In this document: in pieces, positions 1 through 11,689 of the stretch
Numbering within the stretch: position 1 is the first letter of the stretch
How the letters are laid out: each line of letters opens with the position of its first letter
DNA from: Galerina marginata
Lineage: Eukaryota > Basidiomycota > Agaricomycetes > Agaricales > Galerinaceae
DNA length: 64,000 nucleotides
NCBI GenBank assembly: GCA_023014335.1
Contig: JAECYW010000011.1
Location: 682,001-746,000 of the forward strand
Reading direction: 5' to 3'
Made by a program: the position numbers and the translations under genes
Notes under the pieces: generated by a model
What the model saw: the letters and a program-made list of their open reading frames with translations, nothing else
Databases searched by the model: none
Told to the model about the DNA's origin: nothing

Positions 1-397
1 GTCCTGTCACGGCTGAGTGCAGACGACGATGGCCACTACCAGGTGCTTGGATAATAGGACATACTGGTAAGCTCGTTTTTTCCTCTATTCTGGCTAGCTT
101 TTATCTGATCCTACTGTCCTTTTAGTCCCTGCGGGCATCTCTTCTTTGATTGTGTGGTCAGTCGATCTGCAACATAATCGCTCGAACGTCTTCCAGCGGT
201 CATCCTCGTGGCAAAAACCTCGTTACTTCGATCGATCTTCCAACCTCTACAGCATACTCTTTTCCATATAATCTTGGCTTCACCTGCCAACCCACGTCGA
301 GGGCGTCAGATGCGTGAGTGTGTTTCGTCCTCCGCTTCACAGAGCTCTCAGCTTATCGCACGTTCCTGTGAACTCGTAGATGTCAAACGCAACCATG
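1..397. other. No gene recognised
   Basis: The short plus-strand frame at 208-417 has no family resemblance and starts at a non-ATG codon. I see nothing supportable here. It may be the 3' flank of the minus-strand gene that ends at 398. Confidence 0.4.
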
Positions 398-1476
398 TCA
401 TTGAGGGTCAGCCTTAGTACCGTCTAAAGGAGACACCTGACAAAGTGGGCGGAAAGTTTCTTCAAACCAGCTCATTCTCTCGATAAATACCTCCACCTCG
501 CGTTTTGCGCGACTTACCTCCAGACTATCGATCCCATCGAGGTAGCGGATGACATAACCTATTTCCATCGAATCGAGAACGATGTTCTTATGGTCGTCCG
601 TTATTCCGGCAACCAACGAATTCCAAAAGGCGACAGCTACCGATTTGGCTGCCTCGGAAACTTGGTCATAACCTCCAATGTTGAGAACAGCTATCATTCG
701 AATTTCGCTAGAATTCATTCCGAAAGGAAGAAATTTAGCCTCTTCCCAATCTATAAGGCCTGTGATTTTAGGAGGAGAAAATGATTCATCGATGATGACC
801 TGATATAGAATGAGAAAGGTGTCAATGGTTGTGCGAGTGGCAGTGAGGGAGGAAAAATATGACTCACGTTAAAAGGATTTGGATCGGTATGGCACAGCAT
901 GAGATCTAGGAGTTTGAGGTGCTTGGCACGGTCTCTTAGGGCCGTCAACCTCTTGAGATATGCATTGACAAGGTCCTCGGGCATGTATTTGAATGGCTCA
1001 TTTTCTGCAGAAACGGCGTTGATAATGGAATTCATACAGGGGATAACGTAGTCATCAACAACGGTCCCGCTTCCAAGGTGGAGACGGCACCGAGCAAGGA
1101 TATTAGCGAACTGGACAGAAATCGATATATCGTCCTCAACGGTGAGATATGTCATGGGATCCCAACGATCGCCTGGTATCTTTGGCTGACCGTAAGCATA
1201 CGATGTTTTGGTGGCTTTGAGGGAAACAAGGTTTGGGACGATGTCGCCTAGAAGGGTGCGAGCGAGATGGACAATCGCGATGTCAATCGGTCTATCTCTA
1301 AGCTGGATAATGGCTTCGGTGTCGTCGCCATATTTTGCAACAAATGTATAGCTGTTGCCCATGCCTTGGTGTTCATGGGGCTCAAACTTTACTAGTGGGA
1401 TGTGATGGTAGGCAACGGCTGCAAGACGCCCAGCTTCTAGGGATTCCGAGTCGGTGAGGGGTTCGGTATTGGGCAT
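398..1476 (-). CDS. APH-fold (aminoglycoside phosphotransferase-like) kinase
   Basis: Two exons, 1476..868 and 799..398. The 68-nt intron has a GTGAGT donor and a TATATCAG acceptor, and the join gives 336 aa in frame. The catalytic loop straddles the intron and reads HTDPNPFNV, which is the HxDxxxxN motif of the APH/choline-kinase fold. About 20 residues later GLIDWEEA supplies the metal-binding Asp. Fungal proteins of this family have unknown small-molecule or protein substrates; resistance is not implied. It is probably cytosolic, because no signal peptide is visible. The ATG at 1476 is the first in frame. Fold assignment is confident; substrate is unknown. Confidence 0.8.
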
Positions 1477-1565
1477 GGTTGGTGGTTAACTTTTGATTCA
1501 CTGATCCACGCTTTAACAATAAATGCATTTGACTTCACGCGTCGGAGCCTATCATAATAGCCATT

Positions 1566-1877
1566 TCAGGCCCAAGTCCTTTCGTCAGTGCCAACTGTAT
1601 GAAGCATTGAAGTCAATTCCTCCACTTTGGTCCTTAGATTTCGGTGAAATCTAGAACCCATTACAATCTGGAAACAAGGCTTGTGCAAACAGGAGAAAGG
1701 TACATACCCAATGGCGCACAATTCCTCCGGGCTCCACTCAACCCGGCCTTCTCGTCGCGTTAAGCTGAATGGGTGGAACTTTGCTTGGTAACGGGACGAG
1801 GTGCGATCATCTGCAATGGTCAAATGGGTCTTCGACAAGGAATGTAAGTTGAACAAGCGTAGAGCTTGAGTGTTCAT
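1566..1877 (-). CDS. Small hypothetical protein
   Basis: A 103-aa frame from the ATG at 1877 (the frame stays open a little further upstream). It is basic in the middle, with a WSPEELC stretch and a C-terminal segment that could form an amphipathic helix. I do not recognise it. It sits between the APH gene and the adenylate cyclase on the same strand. A GTATGT inside the frame could be a donor, but splicing there to the obvious acceptor breaks the frame, so I left it unspliced. Confidence 0.35.
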   Translation of the reverse strand: MNTQALRLFNLHSLSKTHLTIADDRTSSRYQAKFHPFSLTRREGRVEWSPEELCAIGYVPFSCLHKPCFQIVMGSRFHRNLRTKVEELTSMLHTVGTDERTWA

Positions 1878-2124
1878 TCGGTAGCAGAAGATTAGTGTAC
1901 ACAAATGGACTCGTAGGGGAATATATACTTAAGAAGTACATATGGAGCCAGAAAAGAAACGTTTAAACATCGAGAGCAGAGCTGCAAAGCAAGAAATAAC
2001 AGTGATACTTAACAGTGGATGCGAAAAAAGCGAACATATCATCTTGAAATAGTGCATTGCGGGTATACTAGAGCTCCAAGAGTCGGTCTAGATTGCCGTC
2101 TTCAGCGATGGCAGTAGGGTTGTA

Positions 2125-5100
2125 TCATAACCGCAAAGGAATTCCAAACTGCTTCTCAACTGCATTGACAGTGTTGGATATCCTCACAACTAAAGAGTCA
2201 ATGAACTGGAAGTAATCAGAATCAGAGGAATTCTCGTTGATGACGGGCATCAGGCAATCCACATCAGCGTAGAATATCCTCGGGTCCTCCAGCGGATCAT
2301 TGATGTTGCGATTAGACTCGGTGCTGGGTTTACAGGTAGGCAGAGGGAGGAACACACGTCCTGACGTCAAGGCTTCCAGCCGCAAGCAAACGAGGCCAAG
2401 TTGTCTTATTTCTCGCCACACATTAGATGCACTGGATTGATCTTCGGATCTGGAGACAGCTAATTCTAACGGAGTTTCCTTCGACTTATGTCGTCTTTCC
2501 AGGTCTAATGGATATAGGATGGATAAGACCTCTGGCAACCCAACTGCGTTGTCGCCGACAGGAATGATAACGACACCTATTTGGCGAATGGCCTCGATCA
2601 CCTGTGGACTTTCCAGTTTAGAATACTCTGTTTCCTCGTCAATTTCCAAGACCCTTGCGTTAACCTCACGGATAACATCTTTGCTGCACATAATCTGCCC
2701 ACCAAATGCACTGCTACTGATTTGGGCTAAGCAATCAACCATTGGTCCAAAGTAGTCCATACGGCTGGTGATCAGGTCCACCTCGCAGAGAGGCGTTCCG
2801 CTATAAACCCCCATTCGGACAGAGAGTCCGCAGGCAATGAGACGACCCTCGACATCATATATTTGCTTTCCATCATCACATTCAAGAATCTCAACAGGCC
2901 AAGGTTCCCGCAGAAGCTTGACTTGGACACTGAGACACCAAAATACCGCAGACAGGGTAGTTTGGAAAGCACACGTGAAGGTGTCGCCAACAGCCTTCAC
3001 CTCATATCCGCCGCAGCCGCGTAGTTGGCGGCGCAGGAGACTGCTGTATAACTTCATGGCAGTTGGCATGCCCTGGTTTTTTTTCCAAAGGTGTGTAGCA
3101 TTTTGAATGTTGGTGACGACGACGGTAATATGGCCGGTTGGAGGAGGAACCTCGAAGAACAGTCTATCAATAAATTTGTCTCGGATTTCTTCTTTCTTTG
3201 GAGGATAATACGTCTCTGCGTCGACGTTGGGATCAAAGGTAGGCTGACGCAACCGAGATGTAGAGTTGAAGAGGTCGGCGACCCAGATAACCATAATCAT
3301 GATGCTGCCATGCGCTCCGTAACTGATGGCCAGACTACGCAGCTTCTGAGCTGCAAGCATGGGGTTGGGTCTCCCAGCCGGTGCTGCAGTGCGTACCATG
3401 TCTACAGCTGTTTGGTAAGGCACAAAGTCCCATAATGCGCTGTTGGCGATGATCACAAACTCATCCATCTCGGTCAAGTCGTATGTAAAGATATCTGGGC
3501 GGGCAGTAATGGGCGGAACCAGGTGATAAAATCCGAAAGAGTGCGAAACGTCGACTTCGTCGTTGACCAATCCGGTTGGTGATATGAACCCTTCTGCGGC
3601 GCGAATCCGAGCAGTCTCCAGACGGTCGTAAGGGTCGTGTTTCTTGGAAATTTCATGACATACCCCCTGCCTGGAGACAACAGCCAAAGCGTCGCCGACG
3701 TTGGCAGCGTAGATCGTCTTGTCCATGAAATAGAGGGCGATGCCTGAAACGCCCATACGGGAGTACTGCGATTCCAAAATGGTCTGCATATTGTCGTGAG
3801 AGTTCTTGCGAGAATGCCCAACGAGGACGTCGCGGAAGTCTTGGTTGAGCTTCAGGAATGTCCAAAGGAGAGCCTTGCTTATCCCGTCTTTCTGGGTAAA
3901 CAGGGGTTTGCCATCTCTATCCATCTTCTCATTGATTACCGCTAGTTGGGTCCGGAAGACGTTGACGAAATTGTCGTGCAAAAACTTGGATAGTCGATTG
4001 AGGTTTGTACCAGGCTTCAAAGCTCTCGACGGATGCGTTCGACCAAACATCGCAAAGATAGCCTCGTCCTTTCGTCCACGGAACTCATGCACGATATCGA
4101 TCATATTTAAATAATCGTTCTTGCCCAACGAATCCGCGATGCCGTAGCCCATTCCACAAACGGTGGACAGAGATGTCCTGACCCGCCGATCCGCGTTCTC
4201 GTCCGGAATATCGATCGCAGTGTACTTCGAAGTTTTCGTGATGGTGACGTCCATGAGACCCAGCACCCGCAACTGCAATAGGTTCGTGAAGCCAGACAAC
4301 ATGAGGGTCAGGCGGCTGGGGATATATCCGCTCATCTGCGAAGAAGGGGTATCTGCTTTGATCTGAAGACGTTTGTTGCCTGAAAGGTTGAGGTACTTAA
4401 GGTTCGTGTTAAAATTCCTAGGAGACAACATGACAAATTAGAATTCGAGGAACTAGCTGAACGCTGAGTAACAGTAAGACGTACCAGTTCCAATCAAACT
4501 CCCAATTGTTGATATTGTATTTCAAGAAATTACTGCCCACGTCCAAAACAGTCAAACTCGACACCTTGCCCAGTTCCTGCGGCAAGGTAAGGAGTCGATT
4601 CCCGTCAAGATACAGCGTCGTCAACTTGGTCAGACGAGGGAAATCCTCCTCAGGTATACGCGTCAACTTATTGCCGCTGAGGTACAGCTCCTCCAGGAGA
4701 TTCATGCTCCGAAAGAAACCGGGCGGCAGGTACTGGATCTCGTTGAATGACATGTTGAGCACCTGAAGGTTCTTGAAGATCATGAGAGGCTGGATGTTGT
4801 TGTCGGTCAGACGGTTATCACCTAAGTACAACTTCTTGAGAGAGTACACGAGAGGAGGGAGTACGGGGGTGGAATTTATGGACGCCGAGGACCACCTGCG
4901 ACCTACAGCCCAGGGTAAAGCCATATTTCCGTCCAAAGTCGGTAGCTCTCGGTTGAGTACTGGTGGGTGGTGCCAGCTAGCAATCAAGTTGGATGTAACA
5001 TTGATTTTATACAAGCTGGCGCAATTCCAAAGCATTCGAGGCAGCTCAGTGAGCCTGTTATTGTGGACATTAAGGATCTCAAGCCTCTGAAGTTTGCCGA

Positions 5101-7720
5101 TGGTCGACGGGAGGGCACCGAGCTTGTTATCCGTGCATGACAGAGTTTCTAGCCACTTCAAGTCGCCAAGGCTGTCGGGCATGGAGCGGATTGAATTGTG
5201 ATCGAGTTTGAGAGTGCGTAAGGAGGAAAGTTGACCGAGGGCAAGATCATCAAGAGAGGAAAGTTTCGCACAGGAAATATCGAGGAGAGTGAGTGCGTAA
5301 TGAGGCTCGCCCACTGGGCTTGGGACAAGCGAGATTTGGGTGATGTTGTTATGTGATGCGTCAACATGATTGAGTTGAGGGCCAAGTGAAAGATCAAGTG
5401 CATGAACGGTGTTATGGTCCGCACTCAAGGTCTCGAGGTTCGGAAGCATGCAAATCAAAGACAGGTCTGAGATTTGGTTCCGCCTGCAATCTAGTTCACG
5501 GAGATTGACAAGCGCAACAGCCTCGTCTGGGAACCTCATTATTTGATTGCCAACTATGACAAACCTCTCGAGGGATAGCATCCTCCCAATCTCCTCCGGA
5601 AGTTCGGTGATTATGTTAAAGGAAATGTCCAGGTCGCGCAGGCTCTCTAGTTGGGTAACGACTATTGGAAAGACTGCAAATTTGTTGTTAGCGATATTAA
5701 GGGTAACAAGAGTGCGGAGGCGGGGAAAATGCCTTGGCAGATTGTCGAGACGGTTGTTCTGCAGGAGGAGGGCACGGAGACCCTGGATGTGGTCGAGGTA
5801 GCCATCGTCCACGTCTTTGATGCAATTAGACGATAGGTCAAGGCGATGTAGTGTCGAGGAATGTCGTAGACTTTGCGGGACTTTTTTCATGGACATATTC
5901 GTTAGCAGCAGCTCGCGAAGCCTGGTGCATGATTGGAGGAAGTCGAGGGGGATTTCGAGCATGGGATTCCGGTCTAGGCGTAAGGATATAATAGAGTCCG
6001 CGTTTTGGTGCAGAACGACAGGTATCGTGCGTAGGCCTTTGCCAGAGAGGTCGACAAAGTCATAATATTCGAGGGCTATTTCTTCTTCCTAGAAAATGAA
6101 GAAAAGAATGAAGAATCAATCAACGAAGGTAAATATTGTCTAAAAACAACTAAACGTACCCCAGCAAGAAGTTGGCTCTTGTAAAGAAATTTCAAAAGAA
6201 TACCCAGACTCTCGGCACCAAGTAGGTGTTGTCCATCCTCCATATCATATCCAGCTTGTTCCATCCGCAGTTTGATGATGGCCGCCGGTCGTTCGTGCTG
6301 GCCAAGCAACCGCTCTGTAAGTTGGGATCAGAAACCATCAAAGAAAACGTGGGTCCCTATACTCACCCCTTCCCTGCTCCTTCAAATACAGATTATGTTG
6401 TACACGCTCTTCATCTCTCAGAAGCTTCTTGTTCAACTTCTCAGTCAAATCGGCCACCGTTGTCTCCAAGCCAATCGCAATAACATGGTACGTGTTGTTC
6501 GATCGGTATATCCGCATTTTGTAAGTGAAGTTATACGGTAGCGGCTGAGAACCACCTAGCGTCGTCCGCGACTCCCAAATGGTCGTTGACGCCATGGAAG
6601 AAAATGAAGTCGATGTAGGATTCCGAATCCTCCTGCCATGCCGTCCAACCTTCCACTTGCTGGTAGAGTAACCATTGACACTCTCAGCCTCGGAGCCTGA
6701 ATCATGGGTCTCTGACATTTCAGAATTGTTGTAAGGACCTTCAGTGCCGATTTCGACTGCCCAGCTTTCCGGAGGCGCCCACATTGGACTGCCAGGACCT
6801 GTTGATGACGGCACGACAATTTTAACGCTCCCGTTGCGATACAAGCTACCTGGTGGCGCCGGCGGCATCATCGTCTTGGTTAATACCTGACTGTGGTCTC
6901 CAGCAAAAACAATTGCCTTCCGCTTGTCCTGGAGCGGCGTAGTTGAGAATGGGTCGCTGAACTCAGAGGAGGGGAGGAAATAGTGGTGTTGGAGGGAGCT
7001 GTGATCGGAGTAGCTCTGGGAGGAATCAAACCCATTGCTGGACGAGATCAGGTCTCCCTGCGCGCTCGACAGACCGCCGTTGGGCATCAAGCTGGATGGG
7101 CCAGCAGAAGCAATGTCGAAGTCAACGACGCCGTCCATAGACATGATATCGAAATCGCCTGTGTACTCTTGGTCATCGCTTTTGGGCGGTGGCGATGGTG
7201 GAGCTTGGGTCTGGCTGTTTTTCTTCTTTGGTTTGTCTTCCTTTGCGGATAAATGGGTTGAAAGGGGTGGAGCCGAGACGTCGGGCTTAGAATAGTCAGG
7301 GTCCGTCCATAGATATGTTTTGCTAGCACGGTTCTTGAGTTTTGTAAACAAGTTCAATGAGGACCTCGGCCTACGCAGATTGCCATGGGTAGACGAGCCA
7401 CTGTAAACTAGGCCCTTTGACGACTTATTCTCGGTTTGATCGAAGGCAAACGATTGTGATGGGTTATCCTTGGGAGGCGGTGTGGGCTAAAAAAAGCAGC
7501 ATCAGTCCATTGGAAACAGTCGACTTTCACGACGTCGCAGCCGCGAAATGAAGAAAGCTTTTCAGCACCAAATGCTCACAGGTACACCAAGCCATGGCGC
7601 AATCTCTGTATTGTCGTTCGGTAATGCCGTGTTGCTTTCGACTGCGAATCGAACGACGCTGTCCTGTTTGACAGACTCGGAGCCAGATGACAGCCCAGTG
7701 GTAGACTCTCCCTGATCCAT
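2125..7720 (-). CDS. CYR1: Adenylate cyclase (RA-LRR-PP2C-cyclase), active site degenerate
   Basis: Five exons, 7720..7580, 7486..6367, 6314..6160, 6088..4485 and 4417..2125, keep frame and give 1770 aa. Order: low-complexity Ser/Pro N-terminus; Ras-associating domain (about 360-470); some twenty leucine-rich repeats (about 480-1060); PP2C-like domain (about 1093-1390, with YAANVGDAL); class III cyclase domain (about 1430-1600). This is the architecture of fungal Cyr1/Uac1, which makes cAMP under Ras/G-alpha control at membranes. Odd: the first metal Asp of the FTDI motif is Asn (VVTNIQN, residue 1443). The transition-state Asn and Arg of the VNxxxR motif are Asp1568 and Gln1572 (VDCLAQ). The second metal Asp1485 and the adenine-selecting Lys1481 and Asp1561 remain. 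The PP2C FDG motif is also lost. Family is certain; activity is doubtful. Confidence 0.92.
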
Positions 7721-8531
7721 AGCTAACGTACAGAGGAAGTATTCGCAGAATACAGTGCTTTGGGCCCCGGCCGCTTTGACGGGTGACAGGTGTGGCCGGG
7801 ATGGGAGAACGTCGAAGCAGTTGGTGGTAGACTTTGAAACAGGCGCTCATCGAGTCCGCCAGATTTGTTGGGGAAACTCCCACGAGGTTTAGAACATAAA
7901 ACGCTAAAACGTCACAAAATCAACAAAATGTTGCTCAATGTAATTACCCACTGCTCCAGATGTACTGTATACGCTTTGGAATAGAGGGGTTCAGTTTTAC
8001 TAAAGCAACGATGTAGTTGCAATATTATTTAAGTAGTGAATTTACAACGACATCAAGCAAACATCAAGGTTGAGGGTAATCATCATTACATGTAGAGCCT
8101 GAGGTGTCCTGTCCTGGACCTAGTTAACCACTTTCATGCGCTTCAAAGGTAGGTACCTTGGTATTAACGAAATGAACACAGAGAATTAAATATGCTTGAC
8201 CCGGACAACCGTCGCACAGGAAGTTGCTACCTTGACAATTACCCAGCACCTCGCCAAAAAACACCCTGCAAAATTTAGGATGCTACATAACTAAATAGAG
8301 TCGTAGATGTACTCCGTAATCATCTGTAGTCGTATTTAGAAAGGTGGTTGAGACAGAAAATGGAAGTGATGGGGGCTTACAGAGTTTCTAAGCAAGCTAT
8401 GTAACCCATATTGCAGCGGTATTGAGCAGCTGAATCAAGTAAGTACTTATTCGAGAAGAGTTTAAATTGTTCTTGAGCATCAAGTACCTTGACGGTTCTT
8501 CACTGACTCGAACAGGACTTGCGGCACGACG
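7721..8531. other. Upstream region of the cyclase gene, no gene seen
   Basis: The minus-strand frame reaching 7883 overlaps cyclase exon 1 in another frame and is probably a shadow. The rest shows no coding pattern on either strand. It should hold the cyclase promoter and 5' UTR, but I see no clear TATA box. Confidence 0.35.
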
Positions 8532-8675
8532 ATGACATGCGCCATGGACGAAGGCGAGAAAGGACCATCTGCCAACTGTAAGGCCAGATTGTCAGATGAC
8601 AAAGAAGAGGAGGTAGAGTATTGTCGTTTGATGCTATCCCAGCTCCAAGAAATGAAACGCCTGAGAGATAAATAA
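8532..8675 (+). CDS. Possible small charged protein or exon
   Basis: A 47-codon frame starting ATG ACA TGC and ending TAA. It is rich in Glu, Lys and Asp and finishes with a helical, coiled-coil-like stretch (LMLSQLQEMKRLRDK). The composition looks coding, but there is no family match. It could be the last exon of a spliced gene, since CGAACAG just upstream can act as an acceptor. Confidence 0.25.
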   Translation: MTCAMDEGEKGPSANCKARLSDDKEEEVEYCRLMLSQLQEMKRLRDK

Positions 8676-9700
8676 CATGAGTGGACTGCTAACTAAATGG
8701 TTTTGGGATTCATGAGACAACGTACCTCGGCCGATACAGTAATCGGATCTTCCTCCGGCCAACGTAGTCAGCTAGCCAAAGAGGTCCATTGGTGGTCATA
8801 TCAGGGCTTTCTGGCTTTAGGGCAGCTCCAACTTGGTACGTATCCTCGAGACGTTGGAGGTGCCACATACGCAGATTGCAAAGATCTGAAATTTTTGGTT
8901 GATAGAACTCTCGAGGTAAAAAAAAGAATGTGCCTACTGTACAGAGTGCGGACAAGTCATGACCCCAACGTTTCCTCCCAGAAGCCGTCTTCCCTTATAC
9001 GCCCTTTCTTCTTTGTAACTTGTTATGCACGACTTCGTAGGCCAATATTAACTGTTCTTGAACCTTCGATAGTACGGCTGGACTGAGAGGCCGAAAATAG
9101 ATGCGGACGGCTGATGAAGCGGGGACGTGCATGGATATCTCAGTGAAGTTTGATTTCTATGGGCTTAAATCAATGAATTGGGCAAGGAAGGCAACAGCAG
9201 TAAATACCCGAGTCTTTGGAAATTGAGGAAGGTAAAAGGGCCAGAAAAGCAACCGAGAGTGACCATGTCGCCTGACGTCGAATTGCCGACGGCCTTAATA
9301 TGGAGTCTACAAAGGAAGGCCAAAGAGTAACCTTTAGTCTAATGTAACGAGGCAGAAAACTACTGACCCTGCGGTAAACGAGCCATAAAACAATGATAGA
9401 ACCATATCACAACACTCTCTGAGCTGTTGTTGCCTCCCTCCTGGAGTCAAGACCTTTATCTGATTCCAGAGTTGTTCCTAAATGGGCCCGTTCTTATTGA
9501 GAAACGAAAGTTGGTCACTAAGAACGCAAATGTCAAATATTTATTGGGCTCTCTTTAAATATGTCGACTGATATTCATATCAGATTATTGCTCTGGACAC
9601 TGAGTACAAAAAAATGAAGCTCGCCTATTTAACAAGACCTAGTGGTCTCAACGGTATGTGTGTCGTCGTGCTAACCACGATATACAAGTAAGCACGATAT
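8676..9700. other. No supportable gene
   Basis: Two overlapping frames on opposite strands (plus 8697-9086, minus 8710-8955) have no recognisable domain. The minus frame ends just before a GTACGT that could be a donor, so an unidentified spliced gene is possible but not supported. Confidence 0.3.
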
Positions 9701-9710
9701 AGCTCTAGGA

Positions 9711-10194
9711 TTAAATCAAAAAGACGTACAGTGCACATGGTTCCAATATGACTCTATAGTCTGCAAAACCTCCAACCACGGGCCACAGGTTGCACACGTC
9801 AGTAATTCTTGCAGCACCGAACTGAATGTCCTGAGTGTAGGAGAGTTGAAAGAAAGCTTTAATGTCCCATTCTACATCACAACATGCGAAGTTATAGCTG
9901 TTGAATGACGTCAAAATCCAGTCAACGAAGTAAAAGACAGACGCTCACCTAGAATATCCTGTGCCTCACAGACCCGGAGATCCAGTCGTCGTTGGCCACA
10001 AAGATACCGTTGTCATGTGCATCCATGGTCGATATCCGGTTGGATTGAATTCCGTTCGTAAGTTGGTATACTTGTGGATCTGTGTCCATAACACTATTGA
10101 GACTCTTTCGTGCGTGAAAGATGGAGATGGGGCTCACAGCCAGCGGGTTGTGGACTAAAAGGTTCCGCACATTCAAACAGACTATTGGAGTCAA
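9711..10194 (-). CDS. Possible two-exon hypothetical protein (partial)
   Basis: Two minus-strand frames, 10194..about 9957 and about 9870..9711, can be joined across a GTGAGC donor and a GATGTAG acceptor. The upper exon contains NGIQSNRISTMDAHDNG; the lower one contains FGAARITDVCNLWPVVGG. I do not recognise the family, and the real start was not found. It may be a fragment. Confidence 0.25.
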
Positions 10195-11689
10195 ATGGCG
10201 AGAAACCTGAAAACCAACGTTGAGATTGTCATTGCAATTGAGTTGGACCAGTTGGACCCAAGTTGGACCGCGAGCATATCGAGGAGAGACTCCAACAGCG
10301 TCAGTTGAGGATTATTGGTATTTGCAGGTCGAGGCCATGGACGCGTTTAGACCGGGGAATTCATACCAGACATATCGCAACGACATCCAGCTCTGAGAGG
10401 ACTCAGTATACAGACCAAGCATCAAGGAAGTAAAGCAAGGTTACGGTTATAAAAAAAAGGCAAACAAAAGGGCGTGGGAATAACTCGAGTCGGTCCGTTC
10501 CAATTTGGTTCCACTGATCCGTCGATCGAAAGTCCTTTGCTCTGCACCACAAGGGATGAATCACCCCGGGCTTGAATGCGTTGGACAAGGGTGCGCATAT
10601 CCCATTGTAACGCGACCAATAACCGCTAACATCAATATACAATCCGATAGGCATAGCTATTAGCCGGCCTATTTTCCTCGAACTTGAACGGGCTGGTTTT
10701 CGACGCCACGCTGCTCAATGTCAACTGAATGCGAAAGACCAAACATTTTCATCTGAGAGGTAACCGATTCTCAAGGATAGGAAGTACCGGATGACAACAG
10801 AATTGTGAGCATGGCACATGTACGTCCCTTTAACGCGATGTTTAGTCCACCAGTCGACATGCTTTTTTACAGTTTATCGAATTTGGTTGTTGTCAAGCCT
10901 TGATCTCAGTCTTCTGATGAACACTCCGTTGTACATGCCACATAATTCCTTATAAATCTTTATAACAACGTCGTCGTCTGCACATCCACGCCCTCTACTT
11001 CAACATCTGACGCCGTCTAAAAAGACGATTCTTACGGTGTCGGAAGGGCTTCTGTTGGTCTCGTTCAATGTACGCGCCACTGTCTCGCCCAAAAAATTCC
11101 GCTCTTGTACCATTAGCTCATACGAAACCCAGTCAGCATGCAATGAGGCTTAGCCAGCCAAGAAATTCGGTAAGCTGATGTTCGCGGTCTGAACCACCTG
11201 TTTGACTCTAATCACAGGTGATTGCCCCGAAGACTTAGGAGGGCGCCTAAGACGCGCTTGAGACGGAATGCTGGTCACAGGAACTTCACAAGCAAAGATA
11301 CATTCGACCCAAATGAAAGCCATGAGCATTCCATGAGGCGTAAATGACGAGATTCTTGGCAAGAAGCTTTTCCCGGTACAGTGGAACTATAGCCATAACC
11401 CTCAAATCAACGATGTTCCTTCCTCAGTTGCTCTTATCGATTCAGCGATGGAACCAGGATAAGAAGATCGCTCCACCCAAACACCACTGAATTCGACTTT
11501 CAAACGACAGCTTCGCCGCCCGTAAGCGACTCTTTCTAGACCGGACGACATGACTGCTTCAACGTTATACCGATTGGTTTGTTGCACATACATGCATGGT
11601 AAGTAACCATCAACAGTCGATAATATTTAAACACGACACGGATTCCAAGGCACCTCGACAGTTGAGTTGACTTACTCGACTCACTCGAT
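10195..11689. other. No supportable gene
   Basis: Only short scattered frames. Around 10240-10280 the phrase AGTTGGACC recurs three times close together, probably chance or a decayed repeat. The end of the stretch should contain the promoter of the MACPF gene. Confidence 0.3.

Noticed and set aside
7527..7883. 118-aa minus-strand frame upstream of the cyclase
   Set aside because: It overlaps cyclase exon 1 in another frame. The alternative frame from ATG 7720 splices cleanly into exon 2, so this frame is a shadow.
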